The position numbers were made by a program, and so were the translations under genes. A stretch of 64,000 nucleotides of DNA from JACVRW01 sp963728495 (lineage in GTDB: Bacteria > Actinomycetota > Thermoleophilia > Solirubrobacterales > Thermoleophilaceae): NCBI GenBank assembly GCA_963728495.1, contig CAVSKI010000010.1:62001-126000 (forward strand), given 5' to 3'. The notes beneath the pieces are model-generated. The model was given only the letters and a program-made list of their open reading frames with translations. It had not been told where the DNA came from and did no database searches. Below, piece by piece: positions 56,610 through 64,000 of this stretch; within the stretch, counting starts at the first letter, position 1; each line of letters opens with the position of its first letter.

Positions 56610-57341
56610 ATGAGCGCGACCCTCTTCGGCGTTCCCGCCTCCCACCCGTCGCTGGCGGCAGAGCTCATGCTGCGCCACAAGCGCATCGTTTTTCGGCGCA
56701 TCGACCTCGTTTTCGTCCTGCACCGCGCGATGGTGCGCGGGCTGGGCTTCTCCAGGCCGACGGTGCCGGCGCTGCGGATCGGCGGGGCCCGGGTGCAGGG
56801 CACGCGTGACATCTCGGCCGCTCTGGACAGGCTCGAGCCCCGGCGACCGCTGTTTCCCGCCGACCCGGAGCGCCGGCGAGCGGTGGCCGAGACCGAGGCC
56901 TGGGGCGACACGGAGCTCCAGCCGGTCGCGCGCCGCCTCATCTGGGCCGGGCTCAAGCGCGACCGCTCTACAGTCGCCAGCTATCTGGAGGGCGCCCATT
57001 CGCCGATCCCGGTGGCCGTGGCCGAGCGCACCGCCGCACCGATCATCCTCGCGGCTGCCCGTCTCAACAAGGCCGAAGGTCCGAACGTGCGCAGCGACCT
57101 GGCGGAGCTGCCGCGCCTGCTCGACCGCGTCGACAGCCTGCTGGACAAGGGCACGATCGGGGGCTCGGAGCTCAATGCGGCCGACTTCCAGATTGGCACC
57201 AGCACAGCTCTCCTGGCCAGCATGGACGATGTTCGGCCGCTCATGGAAGGGCGGCCCGTGCTGGAGCACGCAGCGCGCGCGGCGCCCGGGTACCCGGGCC
57301 GGCTGCCACGGGTCTTTCCCGCCTCCTGGCTGCCCGCCTGA
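56610..57341 (+). CDS. Glutathione S-transferase-like protein
   Basis: This 243-residue protein has the GST order: an N-terminal thioredoxin-like domain (ATLFGVPASHPSLAAELMLR, then VPALRIGGARVQGTRDISAA with the conserved cis-Pro region) and an all-helical C-terminal domain with GSELNAADFQIGTSTALLAS, the conserved N-capping Asp motif. Actinobacteria mostly lack glutathione, so the thiol partner is unclear. The ATG at 56610 follows the divergent ccr start by 44 bases. It is not obviously tied to the ethylmalonyl-CoA enzymes. Confidence 0.78.
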   Translation: MSATLFGVPASHPSLAAELMLRHKRIVFRRIDLVFVLHRAMVRGLGFSRPTVPALRIGGARVQGTRDISAALDRLEPRRPLFPADPERRRAVAETEAWGDTELQPVARRLIWAGLKRDRSTVASYLEGAHSPIPVAVAERTAAPIILAAARLNKAEGPNVRSDLAELPRLLDRVDSLLDKGTIGGSELNAADFQIGTSTALLASMDDVRPLMEGRPVLEHAARAAPGYPGRLPRVFPASWLPA

Positions 57342-57395
57342 GCAAGATCGCGCCCATTCCGTCAGGTCTGGCCCGTACGGTGCGACCAGATATCC

Positions 57396-58727
57396 ATGGA
57401 AGCTGCAACTCCACTCCGGCCGCCCCATGTCCGAACGCTAGGCGATCGCGTAGTCGTCGACGGTCTCGTCATCGAGGACGACTGCGCCGTCCGTCTCGTG
57501 CGCGAGCGCGAGGGCAGCGGCGACGATCCGGCCAAGGCGGTTCGTGACGCCGTAGAGATCGGCGCCCGCGTGCTCGACCGCGAGCAGGCCGCCGCCAACG
57601 CCGAGTTCGTCAAGACCGAGTTCGAGAAGGCCTCCAAGGACGTTCAGGTCGAGTTCGCCGACCGGGCGCGCACCATCGCGGAATTCTTCGAGAACCAGTT
57701 CGCCGACGTCTTCGGCGAGGACGACGGCCAGCTGGCCAAGGAGCTCGAGCGCCGCTTCGGCGACGGCAGCGCGGTTTCGGTGCAGAACCGCGTGCGCGAG
57801 GCCGTGGCCGAAACGCTCACCAAGTCGCGCGAGGATCTCGTGCGCCAGTTCTCATCTTCTGATGACCGCAACCCGCTGGCCGACTTCAAGACCGCCGCGG
57901 TGCGATCCATCAACGAGGCTGCGGGGCGCTCGGACGCCACTCAGCGCGCGCTGCTGCAGAAGCTGGGCGAGCTCCAAAAGGAGCTGCAGGCGCTTCGCGA
58001 CGAGAAGGACAAGCTCGAGGAGGTCGGCGCAGAGCGCGAGAAGGGCACCGCCAAGGGCCGGACGTTCGAGGAGTCGGTCTTCGAAGCGCTCGACGGCATC
58101 GCGCTCTCGCAGGGCGACGTTGCCGAGGCGGTGGGTGACCGGCGCGAAGCCACCGGCAAGGTGGGCGACGTGGTGGTCGCGATCGACGGCTGCAACGGCC
58201 CGGCCCGCGGGCGGGTGGTCATCGAGGCCAAGGACCGCAAGCTCTCCAAGCCCGGCGCGCTGAGCGAGCTCGACAAGGCGATGGCCGAGCGTTCAGCCGA
58301 CTTCGCCGTGCTGGTCGTGCCCACCGAGGAAGAGGTGCCGGCCCGGCTCGAGCCGCTGCGCGAGTACAACGGCGACAAGCTCGTGGTGGCCCTCGATCCC
58401 CAGTCGGGAACGCTGGCGCTGGAGCTCGGCTACCGCCTCGCCCGCGCCCGGGTGCTGATGAAGCGCTCCGACGCCGACGGGATTGACTCCGGCGCGCTGC
58501 GCGACACGGTGGAGCGGGCGCTCGGCGCCCTGGCCGAGGAGCGCAAGGTCAAGCATCAGCTCACCGGGGCCAAGACCAGCATCGACAAGGCCTACGAAAT
58601 GGTTGAGGCGATGGCCGGGCGCGTGCGGGCCCACCTGCAGGAGATCGACATCCTGGTCCGCCCGGGCGACGAGGCCCCGGCCGTGCCCGCGCTGCCGCGT
58701 GTGGACGACGACCAGCTCGCGCTTTAG
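57396..58727 (+). CDS. Coiled-coil protein with PD-(D/E)XK-like domain
   Basis: This 443-residue protein has a charged helical N-terminal half with coiled-coil character (REQAAANAEFVKTEFEKASK, ALLQKLGELQKELQALRDEK). From about 225 it has a restriction-endonuclease-like core: FEESVFEALDGIALSQGDVA, GKVGDVVVAIDG and RVVIEAKDRKLSKPGALSEL, giving an acidic residue on one strand and E-x-K on the next. A helical C-terminal part ends VPALPRVDDDQLAL. This is similar in plan to DUF2130-type proteins. No gene for a methylase or helicase is nearby, so a defence role is not claimed. The stop codon lies at the edge of a long palindrome. Confidence 0.7.
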   Translation: MEAATPLRPPHVRTLGDRVVVDGLVIEDDCAVRLVREREGSGDDPAKAVRDAVEIGARVLDREQAAANAEFVKTEFEKASKDVQVEFADRARTIAEFFENQFADVFGEDDGQLAKELERRFGDGSAVSVQNRVREAVAETLTKSREDLVRQFSSSDDRNPLADFKTAAVRSINEAAGRSDATQRALLQKLGELQKELQALRDEKDKLEEVGAEREKGTAKGRTFEESVFEALDGIALSQGDVAEAVGDRREATGKVGDVVVAIDGCNGPARGRVVIEAKDRKLSKPGALSELDKAMAERSADFAVLVVPTEEEVPARLEPLREYNGDKLVVALDPQSGTLALELGYRLARARVLMKRSDADGIDSGALRDTVERALGALAEERKVKHQLTGAKTSIDKAYEMVEAMAGRVRAHLQEIDILVRPGDEAPAVPALPRVDDDQLAL

Positions 58728-58894
58728 ATGACTGATTCCAAACCCCCGCACCTGCGGATGACACGCCATACCGGCGCTGGTTCGCCACCCACGTCCTCGC
58801 CGATAGTGCTTGGACTATCGGCTTCGTCCGCGTGCGGCGCCCAGCTTGGTCTGGCGTGCCCCCGCGGGCACGCGGGTTCGGAATCAATCATCTA
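58725..58894. repeat. 170-bp imperfect palindromic element
   Basis: The outer 21-base arms (58725-58745 and 58874-58894) are inverted copies matching at 19 of 21 positions. Inner arms around 58761-58790 and 58832-58860 also pair with small bulges, and the centre is a perfect 8-bp hairpin CCGATAGT/ACTATCGG (58800-58807 and 58814-58821). Both arm differences become G-U pairs in minus-strand RNA. It lies between convergent genes, so it could be a bidirectional terminator, a MITE-like insertion or a structured RNA. Confidence 0.65.
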
Positions 58895-58910
58895 GGTCAG
58901 CGCCCCCGGC

Positions 58911-59333
58911 TCAGGGCAGGAGCAGGTCGCCCGACGAGTTCTGGCGTTCCTTGCCGATGTCGAGCGTGGCCGGCGCGATCGCCTTGCGCACCGCCCTCTC
59001 CGAGCCGGCACGCACCTCGTAGCTCCCGGGCTGGAGCGTTCGGGTGATCTCCGCGGTGTCGAGCGGGCCCACCGGGCCGACCGTTTCGGTCGTACCTCCG
59101 CCCTCCAGGGTGATGGACTTGGGGCCGGGGGTCTGGTTGGAGATGGTGATCGTCACCTGACCCGCGCCCACCTTGGCCGGCGACACCGTGACCTTGTCGT
59201 CCTGGATGACCCCGGTCAGCCCGACGGGCACGGGCGGGCGCGGGTTGTTCGCGAAGTCCTCGTCGCCGCAGCCCGCCGCCGCCGAAAGTGCCGCGATCGC
59301 CACAGCCAAGCTAGCCCGGCTCCGTGCCCCCAT
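58911..59333 (-). CDS. Putative lipoprotein with beta-sandwich domain
   Basis: This 140-residue protein has a lipoprotein signal (ASLAVAIAALSAAAGC with the lipobox Cys at 22). The mature part is a compact beta domain: VGAGQVTITISNQTPGPKSI, ETVGPVGPLDTAEITRTLQP and GSYEVRAGSERAVRK, the layout of cupredoxin- or immunoglobulin-like sandwiches that face the cell surface. No copper-binding His/Cys set is visible, so it is probably not a cupredoxin. The ATG is 20 bases from the ygfZ gene, which is transcribed in the same direction. It ends near the palindromic element. Confidence 0.7.
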   Translation of the reverse strand: MGARSRASLAVAIAALSAAAGCGDEDFANNPRPPVPVGLTGVIQDDKVTVSPAKVGAGQVTITISNQTPGPKSITLEGGGTTETVGPVGPLDTAEITRTLQPGSYEVRAGSERAVRKAIAPATLDIGKERQNSSGDLLLP

Positions 59334-59353
59334 CGAACTCGGACCCTAACCGA

Positions 59354-60238
59354 CTATTCGCGATCGAACGGCAGCTCGACCACCTCGGCCTCCGTGCCCT
59401 CAACCCCGACCGTGTCGCCCGGACCGGCCTCGCGGCGCACGAGGGCAAGGGCGATCGCGCCGAGCCGGGGCGAGACGCAGCCCGAGCCGAGCCGGCCAAC
59501 GACCTTCTCGCCGAGCACGATCTCGGCGCCGCGCTCGGCGGGATCGGAGAGCCGCAGCCCACGCAGATGTCGATTCGGCTTGCCCCGGTAATGGAGCCGG
59601 GCGACTGTCTCCTGTCCGACGTAGCAGCCCTTGGTGAAGCTCACGGCCCGCTCGTTGATGCCCGCTTCCTGGGGCATGGTCTCGGCGTCCATGTCGAGGC
59701 CGAGCCGCGGGCGGCCCGATTCGATGCGCACGCACTCGGCGGCCTCGTCGGCGACGGGCTCGAAATCGAGCTCGAGCCCGGGCTCGCCGATCACGTCCAC
59801 GCCCAGGTCGGTGGCCACGTACATGCGGCCGTCGCGCTCCTCGAAGGCGTGCTCGGGGCCCTCGAAGAGCTCACTTGCGGCGGGACCGATGACCGACACG
59901 AGAGCGCGGGCATCGGTCATGTCCTCCCATTGCACATCGCGGCCCAGCGCATAGGTGCGGAGCATGTGGGCCAGCACGGCGTGGCCGATCGGCTCGGTGT
60001 CGAGCCAGACGTAGTCCTCGCCGCGCAGGATGCGCAGATCGGTGCGCAGCTTGCCCTTGTGATTGAGGATCACGGCGTAGCAGCCGCTGCCGGGCTGTAG
60101 CGCCTCGACGTCGTTGGATACCTGACCCTGGAGAAACTCCACGGCCTCGCCGCCCCTGACCAGGAACTTGGCCCGGTCGGAACGGTCGATCGAGCCGGCG
60201 GACTCGGTGAGCAGCTCGTAATCGGAGGTGGCGATCAC
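59354..60238 (-). CDS. ygfZ: Folate-binding protein YgfZ/GcvT-related
   Basis: This 294-residue protein has the YgfZ signature near residues 203-219, KGCYVGQETVARLHYRGKPN, including the functional Cys of the family. An N-terminal T-protein-like part has LQGQVSNDVEALQPGSGCYA and LNHKGKLRTDLRILR, and SVIGPAASELF follows in the middle. YgfZ helps tetrahydrofolate-dependent maintenance of Fe-S enzymes. The GTG at 60236-60238 is used. It is followed by the lipoprotein gene 20 bases downstream and preceded by a SnoaL-like gene, both in the same direction. Confidence 0.9.
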   Translation of the reverse strand: MIATSDYELLTESAGSIDRSDRAKFLVRGGEAVEFLQGQVSNDVEALQPGSGCYAVILNHKGKLRTDLRILRGEDYVWLDTEPIGHAVLAHMLRTYALGRDVQWEDMTDARALVSVIGPAASELFEGPEHAFEERDGRMYVATDLGVDVIGEPGLELDFEPVADEAAECVRIESGRPRLGLDMDAETMPQEAGINERAVSFTKGCYVGQETVARLHYRGKPNRHLRGLRLSDPAERGAEIVLGEKVVGRLGSGCVSPRLGAIALALVRREAGPGDTVGVEGTEAEVVELPFDRE

Positions 60239-60291
60239 TCCTCGATCGTACTCGGGCCGAGGAACCCGCTGGAAAGGCGAACTTGGGGTAG

Positions 60292-60690
60292 CTACTCCAA
60301 CAGCCCCGCGGCTGCGAGAGCTTCGTTGCGGTCCGTGTACTCGACCACGCTGGCCGCCTTGCCGTCGCGGAGCGTCAAGACGTGAGCCAACTCCATCTCG
60401 AGGGGGATTCCGCTGGCCGCTCCATGGCCGGTGAAGCGAATCCAGAGGAAGACATTGTCGCCCCGTGCTTCCGCCTGTTGAATCTCGAGTCTCAGGTCGG
60501 GATAGGCCTCAAGCCAGCTGGCGAACAGCTTTCCGATCGCATCGATCCCCCGATGCGCGGCGTGGTCCGGGTCCTCTCGGGCGGTGTGGTACTCGGCATC
60601 CTCGTGCCAGAACCAGCGGCCGGGAGCCCGCTCGCCCGCGTTGTAGCGGGTGTACTGCTCGCGGACGCGCTGGAGGTTGTCGTGTGACAT
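60292..60690 (-). CDS. SnoaL-like/NTF2-fold protein
   Basis: This 132-residue protein has the cone-shaped NTF2 fold pattern: an N-terminal helix VREQYTRYNAGERAPG, then WFWHEDAEYHTAREDPDHAA, GIDAIGKLFASWLEAYPDLR, the strand DNVFLWIRFTGHGAASGIPL and LEMELAHVLTLRDGKAASV. SnoaL-type members are polyketide cyclases or ketosteroid-isomerase-like enzymes or binders; no active-site set can be fixed here. The ATG start is 61 bases from the divergent multicopper oxidase operon and its metal-regulator-type box. Confidence 0.8.
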   Translation of the reverse strand: MSHDNLQRVREQYTRYNAGERAPGRWFWHEDAEYHTAREDPDHAAHRGIDAIGKLFASWLEAYPDLRLEIQQAEARGDNVFLWIRFTGHGAASGIPLEMELAHVLTLRDGKAASVVEYTDRNEALAAAGLLE

Positions 60691-60716
60691 CGCCGCCCAG
60701 TATGCCCTGGGCGAAT

Positions 60717-60730
60717 TTAGCCTCGACTAA
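60717..60730. promoter_or_regulatory. Candidate DtxR-type operator upstream of the oxidase-ZIP-regulator operon
   Basis: TTAGCCTCGACTAA (60717-60730) is a 14-base site with TTAG/CTAA inverted ends, the end spacing seen in DtxR/IdeR-type boxes, although the interior is not a full match. It sits 22 bases upstream of the multicopper oxidase ATG and just after the divergent SnoaL-like start. A TTTAAT element (60738-60743) lies between it and the ATG. A DtxR-family gene ends the same operon, so autoregulation is plausible. Confidence 0.5.
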
Positions 60731-60751
60731 TCCATGCTTTAATAGCGGCAG

Positions 60752-61792
60752 ATGCGAAAGTTGTGGGAAAACCAGGTTTCGCGACGCAAGCTCCTCGGGG
60801 GCGCGGCCGCGGCGGGGGCGACGATTCCGCTCCTGCACGAGCTCGTTCCTCATCAGGTCGTGCACGACCAGTTCGCCTCGGCGCAGGAGGAGGCGATGAG
60901 CAACGGCCACCAGGCCCACACGGGATCGGGCCACCTGGGCGCGAAGGGACGCGTCGACCCCAAGGCCAACGGCTTCGATCCGCAGACAATCCTCCGCGAC
61001 TTCGACGAGGGCACGGTCCGTAACGGCGTGCGGGAGTGGGAGATCGTGGCCGAGGACCGCGAGATCGAGGTGGCGCCCGGTGTGAGGTATGCGGCGTGGA
61101 CCTACAACGGCCGCGTGCCCGGCCCCACGCTGAGGGCCCGCGAGGGCGAGAGACTGCGCGTGAAGTTCGTCAACGCCTCGGTACACCCGCACACCATGCA
61201 CTTCCACGGCATCCATCGCGATCTGATGGACGGCATTCCCGGCATCGGCGCGGGGAACATCGCGCCCGGCGAGTCGACCACCTACGAGTTCGACGCCTCC
61301 CCGTTCGGCTTGCACCTCTACCACTGCCATTCCACCCCGCTGGCCGAGCACATCGCGAAGGGCCTCTACGGCGCTTTCATCATCGATCCCAAGGACTCGC
61401 GGCCGCCGGCGGACGAGCTCGTGATGGTCATGAACGGGTTCGACACCAACTTCGACCGCTCGAACGAGGTGTACGCGGTCAACACCGTGGCCTTCGCCTA
61501 TATGGACGAGCCGGTTCAGGTCAAGCGCAACGAGCTCGTCCGGATCTATCTGGTCAACGCGCTCGAGTTCGACTTTCTCAACTCCTTCCACATCCACGCG
61601 AACTTCTTCGACTACTACCCCACCGGCACGCGGCTCGAGCCGCGCGACTTCACCGACACGGTGGTTCAGGGTCAGGGCGAACGCGGGATCCTCGAGCTGC
61701 GCTTTCCCTACGCCGGCAAGTACATGTTCCACGCCCACGTGTCCGAGTTCGCCGAATTGGGGTGGATGGGCTTCTTCGAGGTCACGGACTGA
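60752..61792 (+). CDS. Tat-exported two-domain multicopper oxidase
   Basis: This 346-residue protein has a twin-arginine signal (SRRKLLGGAAAAGA) and two cupredoxin domains. Copper ligands are visible: HPHTMHFHGIH (H145, H147, H150, H152), HLYHCHSTPLAEH (type 1 Cys192, His200), FHIHANFF (H280, H282) and MFHAHVSEF (H327, H329). This arrangement matches the two-domain nitrite reductase/MCO type, which oxidises metals or phenols or reduces nitrite. It is first in an operon with a ZIP transporter and a DtxR-type regulator (stop and start overlap as TGATG), so metal oxidation is a reasonable inference. Confidence 0.85.
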   Translation: MRKLWENQVSRRKLLGGAAAAGATIPLLHELVPHQVVHDQFASAQEEAMSNGHQAHTGSGHLGAKGRVDPKANGFDPQTILRDFDEGTVRNGVREWEIVAEDREIEVAPGVRYAAWTYNGRVPGPTLRAREGERLRVKFVNASVHPHTMHFHGIHRDLMDGIPGIGAGNIAPGESTTYEFDASPFGLHLYHCHSTPLAEHIAKGLYGAFIIDPKDSRPPADELVMVMNGFDTNFDRSNEVYAVNTVAFAYMDEPVQVKRNELVRIYLVNALEFDFLNSFHIHANFFDYYPTGTRLEPRDFTDTVVQGQGERGILELRFPYAGKYMFHAHVSEFAELGWMGFFEVTD

Positions 61793-63000
61793 TGGAGCCG
61801 GCCACGGCCGCCAGCACCTCCGCGTCGACCAAGCGAGCGCCGCGACGGCCCCGCTGGCTCGCCGCGGTTGTCCCGCTGGTGATCCTCGCCGGCGCCATCG
61901 GGCTGTTCGTGGCGCTCGACGCCCCCGGCCTCGACCGCGTCGGCGTGCCGGTGGAGGAGCTGGCGGTGGAGCGCAGCGTTCTGCGCCCGGGCGAGATCGA
62001 GCTGCAGCTGCGAAACGACGGCCCCGATCCGGTCGAGGTCCGCCAGGCCATCGTCAACGACGGCTTCGCCTCCTTCACCCAGTCCGATGACAAGATCGGT
62101 CGCCTCGGCGGCGACTCGGTGACGGTGCAGTACCCGTGGATCGAGGGGCAGGCCTACGAGGTCGTGCTGCTCACCGCCACCGGCGCGACGATCGACCACG
62201 CGATCGACGCTGCCGTGGAGAGCCCGGCCGCCGACCTCGGCTTCTACGGCCTGATGGCGCTGATCGGCATCTACGTGGGGGTGATCCCGGTGGGCATCGG
62301 GATGCTTTGGCTGCCGTGGATGCGAACGATGGATGCCCGCTGGATGCGCTTCCTGATGGCCTTCACCATCGGGCTGCTCGCCTTTCTCGGTATCGATGCC
62401 CTGCTGGAGGGCAGTGAGCTGGCGGGGGAGGGGCCGGCCGTGTTCGGCGGCGCGGCGCTCGTGTTCCTGGGGGCGATCGGCGCATACCTGGCGCTGGCCG
62501 GGGTGGACGCGTGGCTGCGCAGCCGCCGCCAGAGTGGCGAGTCCGGCTATCGCGCCGCGTTCCTCGTGGCGCTGGGCATCGGCCTTCACAACCTCGGCGA
62601 GGGTCTTGCGATCGGCTCCGCCTACGCGGTCGGGTCACTGGCGCTGGGCGCGGCCCTGGTGGTCGGCTTTGCCCTGCACAACACGACCGAGGGCCTGGCC
62701 ATCGTCGCCCCGGCCGCTCGCGAGGGCAAGGTCTCGCTACGGCGCCTGGCCGGCCTCGGGCTCCTGGCCGGCGCGCCCGCCGTGCTGGGCGCGTGGATCG
62801 GCGCCTCGGCCTTTCACCCGAGCCTGGCCGGGCTCATGTTCGGCATCGGAGCCGGCGCGATCGCCCAGGTGATCGTGCAGATCACCCCCTCGATCCGCGA
62901 TCGGGAAAGCAAGGGTCCCCTGCTCAGCCCGCTGGTGGCGGGCGGCCTGCTCAGTGGCCTGCTCGTGATGTACGTCACCGGCTTGATGGTGAGCGTCTGA
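61792..63000 (+). CDS. ZIP family metal transporter with N-terminal beta domain
   Basis: This 402-residue protein starts with a membrane helix (LAAVVPLVILAGAIGLFVAL) and an extracytoplasmic beta domain of about 120 residues (EIELQLRNDGPDPVEVRQAI). A ZIP transporter core follows with YGLMALIGIYVGVIPVGIGM, the helix IV metal motif GIGLHNLGEGLAIGSAY and helix V ALHNTTEGLAIVAPAA, which hold His, Asn and Glu ligands for Zn, Fe or Mn. The ATG overlaps the oxidase stop (TGATG) and its own stop overlaps the regulator start. The extra N-terminal domain is unusual for ZIP proteins and could receive metal from the oxidase. Confidence 0.85.
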   Translation: MEPATAASTSASTKRAPRRPRWLAAVVPLVILAGAIGLFVALDAPGLDRVGVPVEELAVERSVLRPGEIELQLRNDGPDPVEVRQAIVNDGFASFTQSDDKIGRLGGDSVTVQYPWIEGQAYEVVLLTATGATIDHAIDAAVESPAADLGFYGLMALIGIYVGVIPVGIGMLWLPWMRTMDARWMRFLMAFTIGLLAFLGIDALLEGSELAGEGPAVFGGAALVFLGAIGAYLALAGVDAWLRSRRQSGESGYRAAFLVALGIGLHNLGEGLAIGSAYAVGSLALGAALVVGFALHNTTEGLAIVAPAAREGKVSLRRLAGLGLLAGAPAVLGAWIGASAFHPSLAGLMFGIGAGAIAQVIVQITPSIRDRESKGPLLSPLVAGGLLSGLLVMYVTGLMVSV

Positions 63001-63671
63001 TGGCCGCCGTGTCGCGCACCGAGGCGTCCAAGGCGGTTCAGGACTACGCCAAGGCAATCTGGTCGCTGGGCACACGCAGCGACGAGCCCGTGTCCACCTC
63101 GGCCATCGCCGAGCGCCTGGAGGTCTCGCCGGCGTCGGCTTCGGCGATGGTCAAGCGCCTCGAATCGATGGGCCTCGTCGAGCGCGAGCCCTATCACGGC
63201 GTGCGCCTCACAGCCGCGGGGGAGCGCCTCGCGCTCGAGGTTCTGCGCCACCACCGGCTGCTCGAGCTCTACCTGGCCGAGGCGCTCGGCATGACCTGGG
63301 ACCGCGTCCACGAAGAGGCTGAGGTGCTGGAGCACGCGATCTCGCCGGAGCTCTCGGAGCTGATCGCGGCGAAGCTCGGCAACCCCACCCACGATCCCCA
63401 CGGCGACCCGATCCCCACGGCCGACGGCGAGATCGACGAAGGGCCGACCCGGGCGCTCACCGAGCTAGGACCAGGCGAGCGCGGGCGCTTCACGCGCGTC
63501 TCGGACTCAAACCCGGAGATGCTGCGCTACCTGTCGGGCCGCGGGATCGCCCCGGGGGACGAGCTGGAGCTGGTCGGCTACGAGCCGTTCGGCGGTCCGG
63601 TGACCGTGAGCGTCAACGGCCAGGATCACGCGCTCGGCGATCAGCTCGCGCGGGCCATGCGCATCGAGTAG
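63000..63671 (+). CDS. DtxR/MntR-family metal-dependent regulator
   Basis: This 223-residue repressor has an N-terminal winged helix (VQDYAKAIWSLGTRSDEPVS, AIAERLEVSPASASAMVKRL, LVEREPYHGVRLTAAGERLA), the metal-binding and dimerisation region (HHRLLELYLAEALGMTWDRV, HEEAEVLEHAISPELSELI) and a C-terminal FeoA/SH3-like domain (PGDELELVGYEPFGGPVTVS). It would bind DNA when loaded with iron or manganese. The ATG overlaps the ZIP gene stop (TGATG). It most likely controls this operon through the site at 60.7 kb. Confidence 0.92.
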   Translation: MAAVSRTEASKAVQDYAKAIWSLGTRSDEPVSTSAIAERLEVSPASASAMVKRLESMGLVEREPYHGVRLTAAGERLALEVLRHHRLLELYLAEALGMTWDRVHEEAEVLEHAISPELSELIAAKLGNPTHDPHGDPIPTADGEIDEGPTRALTELGPGERGRFTRVSDSNPEMLRYLSGRGIAPGDELELVGYEPFGGPVTVSVNGQDHALGDQLARAMRIE

Positions 63672-63727
63672 CCGTGACCGGCGCGGTCGGATAGGTTCGG
63701 CTCACCCAACCCCAGGAGGTCTTTGCC

Positions 63728-64000
63728 GTGAGCGTGTTGATCCGCTTCGCACCGCCATCCCTGACGGCCGCACAGTACGACGAAAGCGTCCGCAAGCTCG
63801 AGGAGGCCGGCCACTTTCCCCCCGACGGGATGGAGTACCACGCCTGCTTCGGGGAAGATGGAAGTCTCCGCGTCAGCGAGATCTGGGACTCCCAGGAGCA
63901 GCTCGACGCCTTTGCCGAACGGCTCATGCCGATACTCGAGGAGGTAGGGATCGAACCGGGTCATCCCGAGAGCTTCCCGGTTCACAACACCGTCCTCCGC
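63728..64000 (+). CDS. Small hypothetical protein, possible dimeric alpha/beta barrel (cut by window end)
   Basis: The frame from the GTG at 63728-63730 runs open to the window edge (91 codons, no stop). AGGAGGT at 63714-63720 gives a strong RBS seven bases before the start. The protein begins VSVLIRFAPPSLTAAQYDES, with a helix KLEEAGHFPPDGMEYHACFG and later EIWDSQEQLDAFAERLMPIL, the strand-helix pattern of dimeric alpha/beta-barrel (ABM- or Dabb-like) proteins. The 3' end is missing and no function is assigned. Confidence 0.75.
   Translation, partial: MSVLIRFAPPSLTAAQYDESVRKLEEAGHFPPDGMEYHACFGEDGSLRVSEIWDSQEQLDAFAERLMPILEEVGIEPGHPESFPVHNTVLR

Noticed and set aside
1..64000. CRISPR arrays, transposases, integrases, prophage genes, tRNA or rRNA genes
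   Set aside because: No regularly spaced repeats, no transposase or integrase motifs and no recognisable tRNA or rRNA sequence were seen.

Overview
Organism. The window is very GC-rich, almost completely coding, and full of overlapping start/stop codons (ATGA, GTGA, TTGA, TGATG) and of GTG and TTG starts. The gene set points to a high-GC actinobacterium, most likely class Thermoleophilia (order Solirubrobacterales). Pointers are GTP-type PEP carboxykinase, an F420-type LLM oxidoreductase, ClpS, a WhiG/FliA sigma factor, ethylmalonyl-CoA pathway genes, and a secreted protein with an N-terminal SYANV..ALFLALGG-type signal that I associate with this class. The assignment is inference from gene content; no rRNA or tRNA gene was seen.

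Layout. 0-1.4 kb: the end of an upstream gene, a sugar-nucleotide epimerase and an SCP2-like protein. 1.4-4.9 kb (minus): a tightly coupled operon of malyl-CoA lyase, an ATP-grasp CoA ligase pair (succinyl-CoA synthetase/malate thiokinase type) and a FixX-like ferredoxin, with a divergent MaoC hydratase at 5.0 kb. 5.5-6.1 kb: a secreted CAP-domain protein behind a c-di-AMP (ydaO) riboswitch. 6.1-28.4 kb: an exopolysaccharide locus. It holds two GT4 glycosyltransferases, flippases, a c-di-GMP-I riboswitch followed by two tandem glycoside hydrolases, a Wzz/BY-kinase, a Tat-exported DMFase-like protein, and a nine-frame minus-strand operon from a WcaJ-like initiating transferase down to an O-antigen ligase. 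The flippase-glycosyltransferase fusion in that operon is interrupted by an apparent one-base deletion. 28.4-31.7 kb: a tiny LPFTG surface protein, a ligase-TPR membrane protein and a class E-like sortase. 31.8-42 kb: PEPCK, a CpsB-type phosphatase, an aldehyde dehydrogenase, a hydrolase, a FUSC-type membrane protein, a ThDP enzyme and a class III CoA transferase. 42-50.9 kb: secreted and hypothetical proteins, an LLM oxidoreductase, an HtrA-like protease, a WhiG/FliA sigma factor beside a FlaG-like gene, a nucleotidyltransferase, and an ECF sigma factor with a membrane propeller protein. 50.9-56.6 kb: ethylmalonyl-CoA mutase, MeaB and crotonyl-CoA carboxylase/reductase, with an MBL hydrolase and ClpS between them. 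56.6-64 kb: a GST, a coiled-coil nuclease-fold protein, a large palindromic element, a lipoprotein, YgfZ, a SnoaL-like protein, a multicopper oxidase-ZIP-DtxR operon and a truncated gene at the edge.

How the parts fit. Ccr, ethylmalonyl-CoA mutase and its chaperone MeaB, plus malyl-CoA lyase and a MaoC hydratase 50 kb away, outline the ethylmalonyl-CoA route for growth on acetyl-CoA units. PEPCK would take the resulting C4 acids to gluconeogenesis. The ATP-grasp pair coupled to malyl-CoA lyase suggests that malyl-CoA is interconverted with malate and ATP rather than simply hydrolysed. The exopolysaccharide locus is linked to two cyclic-dinucleotide riboswitches less than 5 kb apart: c-di-AMP for a CAP-domain wall protein and c-di-GMP for the glycoside hydrolase pair. 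The c-di-GMP switch has a readable expression platform predicting that ligand turns translation on.
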